64,000 nt of DNA from Marinobacter nauticus (GTDB taxonomy: Bacteria > Pseudomonadota > Gammaproteobacteria > Pseudomonadales > Oleiphilaceae). Below, piece after piece: positions 43,521 through 52,712 of the stretch. Every line of letters starts with the position of its first letter. Position 1 is the stretch's first letter. Where the stretch lies: NCBI RefSeq assembly GCF_003634635.1, contig NZ_RBJB01000003.1, positions 1,091,127 to 1,155,126 on the forward strand, read 5' to 3'. A program made the position numbers and the translations under genes. The notes beneath the pieces were generated by a model that made no database searches, had not been told where the DNA came from, and saw nothing but the letters and a program-made list of their open reading frames with translations.

Positions 43521-43922
43521 TCAACGCTCCGGGTTGTCGGCCACCAGACGCCGGATATCATCGGCCAGAGTCATGGGATCAAAGGGTTTCGGAATGACAC
43601 CGATGGCGCCCAGCAACCGGTATTCCTCAATTTCCGAGGGCTGTAAACGAGCGGTCATAAAGATAACCGGAATATTCAGCCCCTCCGGGCGCTGCTGCAG
43701 GGCTTTCAGAGTCTGAGGCCCATCCATACCCGGCATCATTACATCCAGTAAAACCAGATCCGGCTCAAAGTCCGCAATGAGTTTCAGGGCTTCGGAACCC
43801 GATTCACACAAACACACCTCAAAGCCGCCGACATCCCTCAATGAAAGTTCAGCGATACTTCGTATATCAGGATCATCTTCAACGTAAAGAATTCTGCTCA
43901 CTGTGTTAGTCGACGCGTCCAT
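43521..43922 (-). CDS. Single-domain response regulator
   Basis: A 133-residue stand-alone receiver. The acidic pocket is YVEDDPD, the phosphorylated aspartate is in LVLLDVMMPGMDG, and the conserved threonine and lysine are in FMTAR and PKPFDP. With no output domain it probably shuttles phosphoryl groups or binds a partner, as CheY does. It is the first receiver in a signalling cluster that continues with HDOD and GGDEF regulators 15 and 156 bp away or less on the same strand, all transcribed leftward. Confidence 0.9.
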   Translation of the reverse strand: MDASTNTVSRILYVEDDPDIRSIAELSLRDVGGFEVCLCESGSEALKLIADFEPDLVLLDVMMPGMDGPQTLKALQQRPEGLNIPVIFMTARLQPSEIEEYRLLGAIGVIPKPFDPMTLADDIRRLVADNPER

Positions 43923-43937
43923 AATGCTCCCGAAAAT

Positions 43938-45050
43938 CTATGGTTTATCCAGCCCCAACCGCCGAATGAGACGCTGGTATTCCTCGTTGTCTGGCTCATC
44001 ACGAGCCGCCAGAGCGGCAGCTCTCATAATCAGTTGGCGATCCTGGGTACTGTCGCCGGGCAACACATGAACAGCGCCGATCAACTCTCTGAGGCCAAGC
44101 GGCAAATGCCACTGAACTTTCAAACGGTTCCCGAACGGTTTCGACCAATCTTCCACCAGTTTTTCCAGTTGGTCTTCCTCGACCTGCCCACCAGAGGCAT
44201 GAAAAACGTCGAGCACCTTAATCACCGCCAACTCTCCAAGACGACTGAGCAAAGCCGCTTGTTGGAAAATTGCCGGCTGCAAGCCAAGCTTAATCGCCAG
44301 TTCGCGTGCCGACTGCGATACTCTCAGAATATTCTGATTTACCGCCTCAGCGATCTCTTTCAAGGGTTCGAGCCTTACCGACCCGGACACATCCAACGAT
44401 AGAGCCAGGGCCTGATTCAGCGACATGGCCACCCCGATGGAGCTAATCGCATCGCGGAGACTCTCAACTGGCTGCCCGGTACGGCGGAACGACGTACTGT
44501 TGGCAACATCGAGCAATCTTGCGGTCAATGCTGGCTCGTCTCTCCAACGTTCAGCCAATTGAGCAGGGGAGAGCTCGCTCTCTCGATCAATTAGCTTAAG
44601 AAGCTCCACAAGATCCATCCCGGAGGAGAGCTGAACTACCCGCCCAAGAGACGCTTCCAGATACTCAGAAACACTGGCCTGTTCCTGTCCCTTAACAGGA
44701 AAGAACTGAGCCAATCGCGAATGAAGGAGGTTGATATCTACCGGCTTTGTAATGTATCCATTGATGCCATAGTGTGCTGCTTTCAACACAGACTCGCGGT
44801 CGGCCCTTGCTGAAACAACAACCACCGGGACCTGCTTATCCTGGCTCCGGATCTTCTTAACGAAATCCAGGCCTGAACCATCGGGCAGATTCCAATCTGT
44901 GACAACAAGATCGAACCCTCTTCCTAGCGCCATATACGCCTCAGTAAGAGAACTACACACCGTTACATCGACACTTCGGCCAGATCCGGCAAGAACCGTT
45001 TCCAACAGCTCGCCAAACAAGTCATCGTCTTCAAGCACCAATGCTCTCAA
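43938..45050 (-). CDS. Response regulator with HDOD output domain
   Basis: A 370-residue protein. Residues 1-118 are a receiver with phospho-aspartate in VVTDWNLPDGSG and lysine in TKPVD. Residues about 140-340 form an HDOD domain (LLDVANSTSFR, AISSIGVAMSLNQAL, FQQAALLSRLGELA), a degenerate HD fold without the metal site. HDOD regulators act through protein partners, often kinases or c-di-GMP enzymes. It lies between a single receiver and the Hpt-GGDEF protein, with spacings of 15 and 13 bp, so all three are probably co-transcribed. Confidence 0.88.
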   Translation of the reverse strand: MRALVLEDDDLFGELLETVLAGSGRSVDVTVCSSLTEAYMALGRGFDLVVTDWNLPDGSGLDFVKKIRSQDKQVPVVVVSARADRESVLKAAHYGINGYITKPVDINLLHSRLAQFFPVKGQEQASVSEYLEASLGRVVQLSSGMDLVELLKLIDRESELSPAQLAERWRDEPALTARLLDVANSTSFRRTGQPVESLRDAISSIGVAMSLNQALALSLDVSGSVRLEPLKEIAEAVNQNILRVSQSARELAIKLGLQPAIFQQAALLSRLGELAVIKVLDVFHASGGQVEEDQLEKLVEDWSKPFGNRLKVQWHLPLGLRELIGAVHVLPGDSTQDRQLIMRAAALAARDEPDNEEYQRLIRRLGLDKP

Positions 45051-45063
45051 GATTTACCTCATA

Positions 45064-46755
45064 CTAGAGTCCGGAGTGATAGACTGTGACGCCATTCCGG
45101 CCACCACGTTTCTGGGCATAGAGTGCCCGATCGGCGGCTTCGATAGCCTGATCTCCGTCATCAAAATCATTGAGCTGTGCGATACCGGCACTAAAGGTAA
45201 CCTTGAACACAGTGTCTGCCACAGCAAACTCCAACTCTCTGAAGCTCTCCAGAATCCGTTGCACTAACGCACAGGCTGCCCGTGCGTCGCACTGGGGAAG
45301 TACAACCAGAAACTCCTCGCCGCCATACCGACCTATGGCATCTGACTCACGCAAACGGTTGCGAAGTAAGTTAGCAAGCGTTCGAATTACAACATCGCCC
45401 TGACCGTGCCCCCAGGTATCGTTGACTCGCTTGAAATGATCAATGTCTAGCAGAACGGTAGCGGCCTGATAGCCACCGCGCCGACAGCGAACTCTTTCCC
45501 TTTCAACCTCCTGCTTGATCAATGAGTGCTTGAGGAGTCGAGTCAGGCTGTCTCGATTCATCAAATCCGAGAGCTGACGCGCCCGGTGACAGCGCATTTT
45601 GACCGAGCGAATCAGATAATCGTCAGAGACCGGTTTTACCAGAAACTCATCAGCACCTCCGGATAACGCCTTGAGCTGGCGCTCGGGATCGTCCTCTGAC
45701 GAGAGATAAATAATAGGCAGGCTGAGCCAACGAGCCTGAAAGCGGACCATTCGTGCCAGCGCCACTCCCGAATATTCGCCGAGCTCGATGTCCATAAGCA
45801 GTAACTCGGGCTCAAAGCTGTGCAGCTCCTCCATTAACACCAGCGGATCGGACACAGCTCGCGCCTTAACGCCCACAGATTCCAGAACCAGGCAATAATG
45901 CTCAGCCAGTTCCTGATCATCATCTACAATCATGACACGGGCTTGAAGTCCCGCGACTCGCTCTTCGACAAGGGACTCAATGCGCTCGACCAGTTCTGGC
46001 AAGTCGATGGGCTCAGGGAAGAAAGCCCGACCGCCATAATCCGCAACACGGTAACGGCTCTGGAATCCATCTTCGTGACCGACACATAAAATGGGCGGGA
46101 AAGAACGATACGGATCAACATCTATCCCCGTTACCACGTCGGCAACTTTGTCTACCTCGAGATAGTGGCAGATGATTGCGGAATAGTCCGACACAGTATC
46201 TGGCAGTTTTTCCGCAGTGCCACCAAATGTGGCGAGTTCACTCACCAAAACGTCAAACCCATATCGCTTGAGATCTGACGATAACGTTTCCAACTGGTCA
46301 TACCGATCGCCATCCGTGATCATCAGCAGACGAACCTGCATACCATGAGAATCCGGATCAGGCATCTCAGGCGAGCTAACATTAGCAATTCCCGCCAACT
46401 CAGGACCTTGAGCATTGGCCATCGAAATCAACGCCCACAGACCTGAAGACAATTCCAGCACGTCAGGCTTCTGCGTGCTGCCTTGCTCCGGATCACGTCC
46501 CAAAAACCCTTTGAAACGCTTCTCGAGATCCCGGGCACATTGTCCAAGCTCTGGAAAACCGAAGGTTCCTGCAGATCCTGCTAGTTGATGTAAACGCTGG
46601 CTGCAACTGAGAAGTTCTTCAGCACTGGCCGTTCCATCATCAAGCCGCCTTGCAAGCTTTTCCAGATCGACCAATTCACCTTCTAGACGCTCAATAAATC
46701 GGCTTTTGAGAACTTTCAGTCGATTCGCTATGTGCTTCTGCTGTCGGCTATCCAA
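45064..46755 (-). CDS. Hpt-receiver-GGDEF diguanylate cyclase
   Basis: A 563-residue cytoplasmic protein. An Hpt domain comes first, with the phospho-histidine H56 in LHQLAGSAGTFGF. A degenerate receiver-like region (residues 145-260) lacks the acidic pocket. A full receiver follows (VMIVDDDQ, LLLMDIELG, KPVSDD) and then a GGDEF domain with YGGEEF and an RxxD site (RESD) nine residues before it. The layout allows phosphoryl transfer from the kinases encoded on the opposite strand to control c-di-GMP synthesis. First gene of the leftward signalling string, divergent from the kinase at 46854. Confidence 0.9.
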   Translation of the reverse strand: MDSRQQKHIANRLKVLKSRFIERLEGELVDLEKLARRLDDGTASAEELLSCSQRLHQLAGSAGTFGFPELGQCARDLEKRFKGFLGRDPEQGSTQKPDVLELSSGLWALISMANAQGPELAGIANVSSPEMPDPDSHGMQVRLLMITDGDRYDQLETLSSDLKRYGFDVLVSELATFGGTAEKLPDTVSDYSAIICHYLEVDKVADVVTGIDVDPYRSFPPILCVGHEDGFQSRYRVADYGGRAFFPEPIDLPELVERIESLVEERVAGLQARVMIVDDDQELAEHYCLVLESVGVKARAVSDPLVLMEELHSFEPELLLMDIELGEYSGVALARMVRFQARWLSLPIIYLSSEDDPERQLKALSGGADEFLVKPVSDDYLIRSVKMRCHRARQLSDLMNRDSLTRLLKHSLIKQEVERERVRCRRGGYQAATVLLDIDHFKRVNDTWGHGQGDVVIRTLANLLRNRLRESDAIGRYGGEEFLVVLPQCDARAACALVQRILESFRELEFAVADTVFKVTFSAGIAQLNDFDDGDQAIEAADRALYAQKRGGRNGVTVYHSGL

Positions 46756-46853
46756 AAAAACACCCCAAGCTTCGGTTTTGTCGGCTATGGAAATACTCTA
46801 AGCTCTATCAAAGCATGTTTTCCAGTTGTCGACCACGCCATTAAGGAATACTT

Positions 46854-48641
46854 TTGAAAACCTTATCCCTTGGTCTTCGCGTAACGTTACTCACCATAAC
46901 AACCAGTATTACGGCAGTAACCGCAGTGCTGCTAATAGCTTACAACGGGGTAGTGCAAGACTTTGAGAACGTCCTGACCCAGAGACAACTTCTGGAAACC
47001 GAATCTGCAGCACGCATGGTTGATCAGGAGCTTCAGATTCGACTGGACGCACTTCATGCTTTTTCGGAATTTCTTACCGACGGCGACAGGCTTCTCCCGA
47101 CGCTTCGAATTTCTGAGCTCCTGGGACGCCAGGACCGTCTCAACGCGTATTTTCGAGCCGGACTACTAGTTTTCGACGAAAATGGTGTTGCTATCGCAGA
47201 GAACCTATTCGTACCGAATCGGTTAGGCACATCCTATGCCGATCGCCCGCATTTTCGTGAGTCCATCGGCAGCAGACGTCCCGTAGTCAGTCGCCCAATT
47301 ATCGGGCGGACAACCGGACTGCCTCTGCTGTCTTTTCTGGCACCCATAGAATCCGACGAAGGAGATCTGCTTGGTCTTGCTGGTGGCGTTATCAATCTGG
47401 CCGCCTCAGGGGTTATCCCCGAAACCCTGGAGGAAGAGGAAGACGTCATTTTCAAAATACTGGATACCAGCCACTTCACACAGGTCGACTCTCTACGACC
47501 CGGCACACCTATGCCTGATCTCCCACCGCCGGGCGAGGATGCGATCATTGACGCAGCGCTCTCCGGTGTATCCACAGGCATTGTTGAGGATGCCACTGGC
47601 AAACGCTGGGTCTACGCAACAAAGCATCTTGATCGCGTTGGATGGCTCTTCCTCAGAGCAGAACCCTATGACCGCGTAACTGGTCCGGCGCGAGCTTCAT
47701 TCAGCAGTTTTTTGCAGCTCAGTGTACTGGTGATTCTCGTGATCAGCATTCTGGCTTGGATAGCGGCAAAAACTGCAACGGTGTCCCTTGAAACCATGTC
47801 CTTACGCATTCGTGACATGATCCAGAAGACTTCAGGGCATAGGCGCTTGCCTCCCAAAGGCCCACCAGAAACACGGAATCTGGCACTGGCTTTCAATCAG
47901 CTCATGGAAGAAAGAGAATCCCTCGACGAGATGAAAGACCAGTTTGTCTCGACCGTGAGCCATGAATTGCGAACCCCACTGACTTCCATTAACGGATCAC
48001 TAAAACTGTTGAGCGCGGGGGCCGCCGGCACGTTACCGGAAAAAGCCCAGGAGATGCTTACCATTGCGCTACGCAACAGTGATCAACTGCAACACTTGAT
48101 TTCTGACTTGCTGGATTTCAATAAAGCTCTTGTCGGAAAGCTATCAGTCTACCCATGCACGATAGATATGCATGAGGCCCTGAGCCAAGCCGTGGACGGT
48201 AATCGTGGCATGGCTCACAGTTATGGGGTTGAATGCTCATACAACGTAGCACCTCATGCCGCGAAGGTCTGGGCTGACGAACAGCGTCTTCGCCAGGTAC
48301 TCGACAATTTCCTGAGCAACGCAATCAAGTTCTCCCCCGAAGGCAGCACCGTGAACGTGGTCGGCGAGGCGACGAATTATGACATGATCAGGATTACCGT
48401 ATCCGACCAGGGCAATGGAGTTCCGGAGTCATTCCTGCCAAGACTTTTTGATCGTTTTTCACAAGCTGACTCCGTTTCAAGGCATTCCAGATCAGGCACA
48501 GGCCTTGGCCTTGCCATTTGCCGAGAGCTGGCTGAACTAATGGAAGGAGAGGTTGGTTACTACTATCGAGCCGGAGCCCATTTCTGGATTGAACTTCCAT
48601 GCCCCAGCAGCAACACAGAGGTGCTCCATGAAAACACCTGA
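46854..48641 (+). CDS. Membrane sensor histidine kinase
   Basis: A 595-residue kinase. N-terminal membrane segment (residues about 8-30), a periplasmic Cache-like sensor to about 280 (with RLGTSYADRPHFRESI, typical of such domains), second membrane segment, HAMP, then HisKA with FVSTVSHELRTPLTS (phospho-histidine) and HATPase with NAIKFSPEG and GTGLGLAICREL. The start is a TTG at 46854 with TAAGGAA 8 bp upstream. No receiver is attached, so its partners are probably the receivers across the divergent gap. Its end overlaps the next kinase by 14 bp. Confidence 0.9.
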   Translation: MKTLSLGLRVTLLTITTSITAVTAVLLIAYNGVVQDFENVLTQRQLLETESAARMVDQELQIRLDALHAFSEFLTDGDRLLPTLRISELLGRQDRLNAYFRAGLLVFDENGVAIAENLFVPNRLGTSYADRPHFRESIGSRRPVVSRPIIGRTTGLPLLSFLAPIESDEGDLLGLAGGVINLAASGVIPETLEEEEDVIFKILDTSHFTQVDSLRPGTPMPDLPPPGEDAIIDAALSGVSTGIVEDATGKRWVYATKHLDRVGWLFLRAEPYDRVTGPARASFSSFLQLSVLVILVISILAWIAAKTATVSLETMSLRIRDMIQKTSGHRRLPPKGPPETRNLALAFNQLMEERESLDEMKDQFVSTVSHELRTPLTSINGSLKLLSAGAAGTLPEKAQEMLTIALRNSDQLQHLISDLLDFNKALVGKLSVYPCTIDMHEALSQAVDGNRGMAHSYGVECSYNVAPHAAKVWADEQRLRQVLDNFLSNAIKFSPEGSTVNVVGEATNYDMIRITVSDQGNGVPESFLPRLFDRFSQADSVSRHSRSGTGLGLAICRELAELMEGEVGYYYRAGAHFWIELPCPSSNTEVLHENT

Positions 48642-51051
48642 CTCACCGGCAAACGAAGCAGAACGCCTCTCTGCACTGGAAGCCACCGAGCTTCTTGATA
48701 CGGCCCCAGAGGAACGATTCGACAGAATCACCCGTCTTGCAGCAAGCATGTTTGATGTACCTATCGCCTTGGTGTCTCTGGTCGACAGAGACCGACAATG
48801 GTTCAAATCCTGCTTCGGCCTGGGGGTTCGCGAAACCGGTCGAGACATTTCATTTTGTGGCCATGCCATCCTCGGCAAAGAAACGTTCGTCGTTGAAGAT
48901 GCCCTGGGAGATGACCGGTTTGCGGACAACCCGCTGGTAACCGGAGAACCCCACATCCGTTTTTACGCGGGAGCCCTGCTCAGAGATCGCTCCGGTTACC
49001 ACATTGGGACTTTATGCATTATTGACAAAAAGCCCCGCTGTCTGGAACCAGATGCCCGCCAAAACCTCCGAGATCTTGCCGACATCATCGAACGCGAATT
49101 CCAGTTTCAGGAGCTGGGCAGTTATTTCAGCGAGCGCACCAAAGCACTGAATATTCTCAACGACATCGCACTGGAATCAACCGCTGATCTAGAGCAGGCG
49201 ATTGTCGACGCCCTGGAGAAAGCCAACCAATACCTTGGAACCGAAACAGGTATTGTCAGCGAAGTAACCGGCGATGCATACACGGTGCTGTGGCACCATC
49301 AGAGGCGAGATCAGACACTTGATAACGGCTTTACTATGCCGCTCGACAAGACTTATTGCTCTATTCTTCTCGAAAAAGGAGAAGTCCTGGGAATCAACCA
49401 TATGGCAAAGTCCAGATACCGGGACCACGCGTGTTACCAGGCATTCAAACTGGAAAGCTACCTGGCGGCCCCTATCTGGATTGACGACGAGTTATTCGGA
49501 ACGCTGAATTTTTCCTCCCCAAAACCGCGTACCGCTCCTTTCAGTGAAACCGAAAAAATGTTCGTTAATCTGTTGGCTCGATGGATAGGGGATAGTGTTC
49601 AGAGGTCCCGCCAGGCCGAAACCCTTGAGAAACTCGTAGCCAACACGCCGGGCATGCTTTATCAATACCGGCTATGGCCAGACGGTCACGCATCCTTTCC
49701 ATTCTCGAGTGATCGTATTCAAGACATCTACGGAGTTAAGGCAGAGCAGGTTCAGAAAGACGCATCCGTTGTTTTTGAAAGAATTCATCCAGACGATCTC
49801 GATAATATCGCCAAGAGCATTGAAGAATCTGCCAGGACACTCTCCGAATGGCATTCCCAATACCGAGTTCGGCATCGTGATGTCGGCTGGAGGTGGGTTG
49901 AGGGCAAAGCCTCTCCCGAACTTTTGGCCGACAACAGCATCGTCTGGCACGGATATATAGCAGATATTGATGAGAAAAAAAGAATCGAACTGGCGCTGAA
50001 GGAAAGCGAAGACGAGCTCCGAAGGCTCTATGAGTTATCGCCAATCGGAATCTCGTTAAACGATTACAGCAGCGGACGATTCCTGGACGTCAATGAAGCC
50101 TTCCTGGTGCCCACGGGGCTCAAACGAGAACGGCTTGGTGATATGTCCGTGCTTGAACTGATTCCTGATGACAGGAAACAAAAAGCAAAAGAAATCATCA
50201 AAGAGCTTCGCGAAGCCGGCCGATTCGGCCCTTGCGAACTGGAATTCATTGGCGAGAACAATACTCGATATCCTGTCGTTATCCGGGGCATGCGCATCAC
50301 GAGCGTAACAGGTCGTTCTCTGGTCTGGACTCTGGTAGAAGATATATCCGAACGAAAAAAAGTGGAGAAAATGAAAAATGAGTTTATCTCTACCGTCAGT
50401 CATGAGCTCCGAACACCTTTAACCGCTATCAGCGGCTCTCTGGGGCTGGTCACAGGCGGAGCATTGGGCAGCCTTCCCGAACCTTTAGAACGCGTACTTA
50501 GCATTGCTCATCGAAACAGCAATCACCTCAGGCAGCTCGTAGATGACCTTCTCGACATCGAAAAACTCGTCTCCGGCAAAATGCGCATGCATATCTCCAG
50601 TGAATTTTTGCCCCCTTTGCTTCATGAAATCGTAGACCGTTTAAGATCTTACGCGAGCGATAACAGAGTATGCGTGACACTGGACGAAAACATTCCTCAC
50701 GTGTACGCCAACGTGGATAGGCAACGACTAACCCAAGCCCTGACCAACCTGCTATCCAATGCCATAAAGTTCTCGCCTGAAGGCAGCATCGTATCTGTGA
50801 AAACCAGCCATCTGAAGGATCATCTTCGTATTATTGTGCAGGATGAAGGACCGGGCATTCCCGATAGTTTCAAACCTCGGGTCTTCCAGAAATTTGCCCA
50901 AGCTGACAGCTCCGATACCCGGGGTAAAGGCGGCACCGGTCTTGGGCTGGCTATCACTCAGGAAATCATGATGCAAATGGAAGGTGATGTAGGATTCGAA
51001 TCCCAAGAGGGGCACGGCGCCACCTTCTGGCTCGAGTTACCCCTGGCTTAA
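48628..51051 (+). CDS. Cytoplasmic GAF-GAF-PAS-PAS sensor histidine kinase
   Basis: An 807-residue soluble kinase without membrane segments. An N-terminal GAF domain (TRLAASMFDVPIALVSLVD), a second GAF (ALNILNDIALESTADLEQA), two PAS domains (from NTPGMLYQYRLWP and YELSPIGISLND), HisKA with FISTVSHELRTPLTA and an HATPase domain with NAIKFSPEG and GGTGLGLAITQEI. The ATG at 48628 lies inside the end of the upstream kinase gene (14-bp overlap) with GAGGTG upstream. The HisKA/HATPase part is closely related to that of the broken kinase downstream, suggesting local duplication. Confidence 0.9.
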   Translation: MKTPDSPANEAERLSALEATELLDTAPEERFDRITRLAASMFDVPIALVSLVDRDRQWFKSCFGLGVRETGRDISFCGHAILGKETFVVEDALGDDRFADNPLVTGEPHIRFYAGALLRDRSGYHIGTLCIIDKKPRCLEPDARQNLRDLADIIEREFQFQELGSYFSERTKALNILNDIALESTADLEQAIVDALEKANQYLGTETGIVSEVTGDAYTVLWHHQRRDQTLDNGFTMPLDKTYCSILLEKGEVLGINHMAKSRYRDHACYQAFKLESYLAAPIWIDDELFGTLNFSSPKPRTAPFSETEKMFVNLLARWIGDSVQRSRQAETLEKLVANTPGMLYQYRLWPDGHASFPFSSDRIQDIYGVKAEQVQKDASVVFERIHPDDLDNIAKSIEESARTLSEWHSQYRVRHRDVGWRWVEGKASPELLADNSIVWHGYIADIDEKKRIELALKESEDELRRLYELSPIGISLNDYSSGRFLDVNEAFLVPTGLKRERLGDMSVLELIPDDRKQKAKEIIKELREAGRFGPCELEFIGENNTRYPVVIRGMRITSVTGRSLVWTLVEDISERKKVEKMKNEFISTVSHELRTPLTAISGSLGLVTGGALGSLPEPLERVLSIAHRNSNHLRQLVDDLLDIEKLVSGKMRMHISSEFLPPLLHEIVDRLRSYASDNRVCVTLDENIPHVYANVDRQRLTQALTNLLSNAIKFSPEGSIVSVKTSHLKDHLRIIVQDEGPGIPDSFKPRVFQKFAQADSSDTRGKGGTGLGLAITQEIMMQMEGDVGFESQEGHGATFWLELPLA

Positions 51052-51060
51052 GGCTTTAAA

Positions 51061-52164
51061 ATGAGCAACGACAAACAAGAACAGATTTTCTTCAGCCTGG
51101 TGTGGCTGGCCCGGATAATCGTTTGTTTGCTCACCATAGGACTGGCTCTGGCAATCGATTCAACTGCGACAGAAAGGCATCGAGCTGACCTTCGAGCGAA
51201 ATGGCAGGAGCAAGTCGATGACCTTAGCCTGCAGCTCAGAGCCAGCATACTGCAGAATACTCAAACCGTTTGGGGACTAGCCGCCAACGTTTCCGTGCAG
51301 CCTGACATCAACGAGACACAATTCAAACGACTCGCTTCTGTAATTTTCAAGCTGGCACCAGAACTATTGAACATCGGACTAGCACCAGACTTCGTCATCA
51401 AGCACATCTACCCACTCCAAGGCAATCAGGCCGCTCTCGGCCTGGATCTTCGAACCCAGAGTCTTTCTCGCGAGCAAATGGCTCTGCTTCTGGAAACCCG
51501 GCGCGCCGTTTTCAACGGCCCCATAAACCTGGTTCAGGGTGGACAAGGTCTGGCTGCGCGTATCCCCATTTTCGAGAACCAATCCGATAAACCTTGGGGG
51601 GTCATCTCCGCTATTCTGGATTTGGAGCGCCTTTATGCCTCAATCGGCCTCAACACGATGCCGCCTGAATTTCAGTTCGTCCTGTCCACCACAGGAATCA
51701 GCAGCATTAATCAAGGCATATTCTTTGGTCCGCAGAACATCGATTGGCAATCGCCCGTTTCGTCGACCATGAGCATGCCCGGGTTTTCCTGGCACCTGTA
51801 CGCTCAACCTGATGATGGCTGGCCGAATTATCCGGCCTCTCCGTGGTTGCTACGCAGCATTCTTGCCCTGACTACTCTGACCATTATCGCTGGTACCCTG
51901 TGGATTACAGCCCTCATCATCCATGATCGTAAAATGCAGCGCAGGTTCTGGGGACTGTTTGACCTGGCGCCTTTCGGCATTGCTCTCTACGACGCCATTG
52001 ACGGTGAGCTATTGCAGGCAAACCCCAGTTTCACACGAATTCTTGGATCAAAGGGGGTAGCGCTCTCCTACTTCAACGCCATCTACGATTCATCTGGCAA
52101 ACCAAAAAACTCGCAGCACGGCGTATCTTCAACACTGGCAACCCACTTCCGTTTCAATTGCTGA
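51061..52164 (+). pseudogene. 5' fragment of a broken CHASE-domain histidine kinase
   Basis: A 367-residue frame with a membrane segment (residues 13-31), a CHASE sensor domain (IFKLAPELLNIGLAPDFV and YPLQGNQAALGLDL), a second membrane segment (LLRSILALTTLTIIAGTLWI) and the first part of a PAS domain (LFDLAPFGIALYDAIDG). After about residue 325 the family sequence is lost and the frame stops at 52164. The rest of the PAS domain and the phospho-histidine box are missing. The kinase tail continues in another frame from 52158. It could still make a membrane-bound CHASE protein, but as a kinase it is dead. Confidence 0.7.
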
Positions 52165-52712
52165 AGATCGCCCAAAGAAACAGCGATCAGCTGGGTTTTC
52201 TGATCAATGACCTGCTGGACATCGAGAAACTGATTGCGGGCAAGATGGATTTCAATGTGGTCGAATTTCCTGTGTCTGAGGCGATCACCGAAAGCCTGGA
52301 AAACATCCAGAACTACGCCACCGAAAAAAACATCACTCTGAACGCACAAGAACTTTCAACAACCACGATTAAGACGGACAAACAAAGGCTGGCACAGGCA
52401 CTCAACAACGTCCTGTCAAACGCAATCAAGTTCTCACCGGTCAACGGCCAGATTCGTATCTGGACAAAACCGCATGGCCAAGGGCTTCGAATCTACGTGC
52501 AGGACGAGGGACCTGGTATCGCTCCGGAATTCAGAGAGCGCATGTTCCAGAAGTTCTCCCAGGCCGACAGTTCGGATCGACGCAGCAAGGGTGGCACTGG
52601 CCTGGGCCTGGCCATCACCAAAGAGCTGATGGCCAGGATGGAGGGCGACGTCGGCTTCACGTCAGAAGCTGGCCAGGGAGCCACCTTCTGGCTGGAAGTC
52701 CCGGCCGCCTAG
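52158..52712 (+). pseudogene. 3' fragment of the broken kinase: HisKA end plus HATPase
   Basis: About 184 residues starting inside HisKA (LKIAQRNSDQLGFLINDLLDIEKLIAG) and running through a complete HATPase domain with NAIKFSPVNG, DEGPGIAPEF and GTGLGLAITKEL. The phospho-histidine box is absent. The only start is a TTG with no ribosome site, so it is probably not translated by itself. Comparison with the kinase just upstream suggests that roughly 100-150 codons were lost, with a frame change, between 52060 and 52150. The last bases overlap the acnA stop on the other strand by 4 bp. Confidence 0.72.
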
